The position numbers were made by a program, and so were the translations under genes. This document shows, in pieces, positions 5,006 to 5,831 of a DNA stretch of 5,831 nt. The DNA is taken from NCBI GenBank assembly GCA_023411175.1, contig JAEYPB010000093.1, forward strand, positions 1 to 5,831. Reading direction: 5' to 3'. The stretch's first letter is position 1; the number at the start of each line of letters is the position of its first letter. The stretch comes from Bacillota bacterium (lineage in GTDB: Bacteria; Bacillota; Clostridia; Christensenellales; Aristaeellaceae). The notes beneath the pieces are model-generated. The model had not been told where the DNA came from. It did no database searches and worked only from the letters and a program-made list of their open reading frames with translations.

Positions 5006-5485
5006 ATGTCCATTGAACGGGTCAGGGAGTATCTGGATGAATTTGGCCTGGCGGAGAAGATTCGGGAGTTTGACACCTCCAGCGCCACGGTGGAACTGGC
5101 AGCGCAGGCCGCCGGCGTGGCGCCTGCGCGCATCGCCAAGACACTTTCCTTCAAGGACGGGGCGGGCTGCGTCCTCGTGGTGGCCGCCGGGGATGCCCGG
5201 GTGGACAACAAAAAGTTCAGGGATGCCTTCGGCATCAAGGCGAAGATGCTGACGCCGGAGGAGGCGCTGGACATGACCGGCCACGCGGTTGGCGGCGTGT
5301 GCCCCTTCGCGGTAGGTCCGAGGGCGAAGGTCTATCTGGACGAATCGCTCAGGCGCTTTGAGACCGTGCTGCCCGCCGCGGGCAACGACCGGTCCGCCGT
5401 GGCGCTCACGCCGGACGAGTTGTACCGCGCTTCGAAGGCCTCCGGCTGGGTGGACGCCTGCAAGGACTGGCAGGCCGGGGAATAG
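5006..5485 (+). CDS. YbaK/EbsC-family aminoacyl-tRNA deacylase
   Basis: Predicted cytosolic 159-residue single-domain protein of the YbaK/ProX editing superfamily, at the usual length. Members hydrolyse wrongly charged tRNA; bacterial YbaK removes Cys from Cys-tRNA(Pro). Seen here are the conserved lysine K45 in RIAKTLSF (42-49), the strand CVLVVAAGD (55-63), KKFRDAFG (69-76) and GGVCPF (96-101), the substrate-pocket loop. The C-terminal VYLDESL and the phosphate/ribose-side strands follow normal family order. The ATG at 5006 has an imperfect site (AAGGCGGG) about 8 bases upstream. It follows the flavoprotein gene by 136 bases with a large hairpin between and no obvious promoter of its own, so it may be read through from upstream. 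Which misacylated tRNA it edits is uncertain. Confidence 0.9.
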   Translation: MSIERVREYLDEFGLAEKIREFDTSSATVELAAQAAGVAPARIAKTLSFKDGAGCVLVVAAGDARVDNKKFRDAFGIKAKMLTPEEALDMTGHAVGGVCPFAVGPRAKVYLDESLRRFETVLPAAGNDRSAVALTPDELYRASKASGWVDACKDWQAGE

Positions 5486-5494
5486 GCAAAAGAA

Positions 5495-5524
5495 CGCCTC
5501 GCGCATCAAAATTTGCGCGGGGCG
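5495..5524. terminator. Bidirectional intrinsic terminator between converging genes
   Basis: CGCCTCGCGCA (5495-5505) pairs with TGCGCGGGGCG (5514-5524) through 11 positions with one G-U pair and an 8-base loop. The plus strand continues ATTTTAT. The minus strand continues TTCTTTTG. It sits 10 bases after the deacylase stop and 3 bases past the stop of the converging PP-loop gene, the expected place for a shared terminator. Confidence 0.8.
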
Positions 5525-5527
5525 ATT

Positions 5528-5831
5528 TTATGGTTTTGGCTTGTTCCACAGCCCATATTGCGCCTCGTTTTGCAGCGCGGACAGCATCAGTTCCCGGGCG
5601 TTGGGGACTTTTTTGCAGATGCCGTCCAGCAACGCCTCGATTTCGTCCCGCTTTGTGTGCCCATTGGCCGGGCAGGGGGAGGGGATGACCGGGAGCTTCA
5701 GAACCTTTGCCATGTGGATCACGTGCTTTTCCGGCAGGTAGATGAGGGGCCTGATCTGCGTGATACCGCTTCTGGGCAGGTGTGTGACGGGGTGGAAGGT
5801 GTGAAGCCGCCCCTCGTAGAGCAGCGACAGG
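5528..5831 (-). CDS. TtcA/TilS-family PP-loop tRNA-modifying enzyme, C-terminal 100 residues (partial)
   Basis: The frame is open from the right window edge to TAA at 5528, giving 100 visible residues; the N-terminal PP-loop is outside the window. The visible part begins in LLYEGRLHTF and continues with ITQIRPLIYLPEKHV, the pattern following the ATP-binding core in TtcA-like proteins, then PSPCPANGHTKRDEI and a helical tail. TtcA makes 2-thiocytidine at position 32 of tRNA using ATP and a Fe-S cluster. Clostridial relatives share the CPA-G-TKR segment as I recall it. A GTG at 5722 could be mistaken for a start, but the reading frame and homology run straight through it. TilS-like or other PP-loop activity cannot be excluded without the N-terminus. 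The gene converges on the deacylase gene. Confidence 0.8.
   Translation of the reverse strand, partial: LSLLYEGRLHTFHPVTHLPRSGITQIRPLIYLPEKHVIHMAKVLKLPVIPSPCPANGHTKRDEIEALLDGICKKVPNARELMLSALQNEAQYGLWNKPKP

Noticed and set aside
4396..5509. Two minus-strand open frames spanning the flavoprotein end and the deacylase gene
   Set aside because: Shadow frames with no recognisable domain. They cross the hairpin at 4939-4984, which would terminate minus-strand transcription.

Overview
The window is chromosomal, GC-rich, low in repeats and tightly packed. It looks like a GC-rich member of the Bacillota, probably Clostridia. The reasons are strong AGGAG/GGAGG ribosome binding sites, several TTG and GTG starts, consensus sigma-A promoters, a Xpt that aligns residue for residue with the Bacillus type, an exported L,D-transpeptidase with Pro-Thr linkers, a COG2509-type flavoprotein, and a TtcA-like fragment of the form I associate with clostridia. 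I see no phage, IS, CRISPR, tRNA or rRNA signal. The taxonomic call is inference.

Left part (minus strand). Positions 44-1366 hold a monocistronic, cell-wall-directed L,D-transpeptidase (YkuD fold, two peptidoglycan-binding modules). It has its own extended -10 promoter, and a GC hairpin at the window edge is a likely terminator. Upstream of it, 1367-1778 has no confident gene. It contains a perfect 13-bp inverted repeat and a doubtful 50-codon ORF. Next comes a three-gene operon transcribed leftward: xpt (xanthine phosphoribosyltransferase), a NagD-like HAD phosphatase overlapping it by 4 bases, and a 34-codon lipoprotein gene 22 bases further on.

Centre. The 190-bp region 3267-3456 separates xpt from a divergent flavoprotein gene. 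It carries two back-to-back promoters, each with a 17-bp spacer, and three copies of the heptamer AACGGCG in either orientation. The xpt promoter overlaps the most upstream in-frame ATG, so the true xpt start must be the TTG at 3266.

Right part. The flavoprotein (3457-4869, +) carries a four-cysteine cluster. It is followed by a long hairpin whose U-tract faces the minus strand, then by a YbaK/EbsC-type aminoacyl-tRNA deacylase (+). The latter converges, over a bidirectional terminator, on the 3' end of a TtcA/TilS-family PP-loop tRNA-modifying enzyme (minus) cut off by the window edge.

Functional links are modest: purine salvage with a linked phosphatase, and two neighbouring tRNA-related enzymes. 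No clearly new multi-gene system is visible. The most unusual items are the tiny lipoprotein in the xpt operon, the candidate operator region between the divergent promoters, and the unexplained hairpins at 1683-1713 and 4939-4984.
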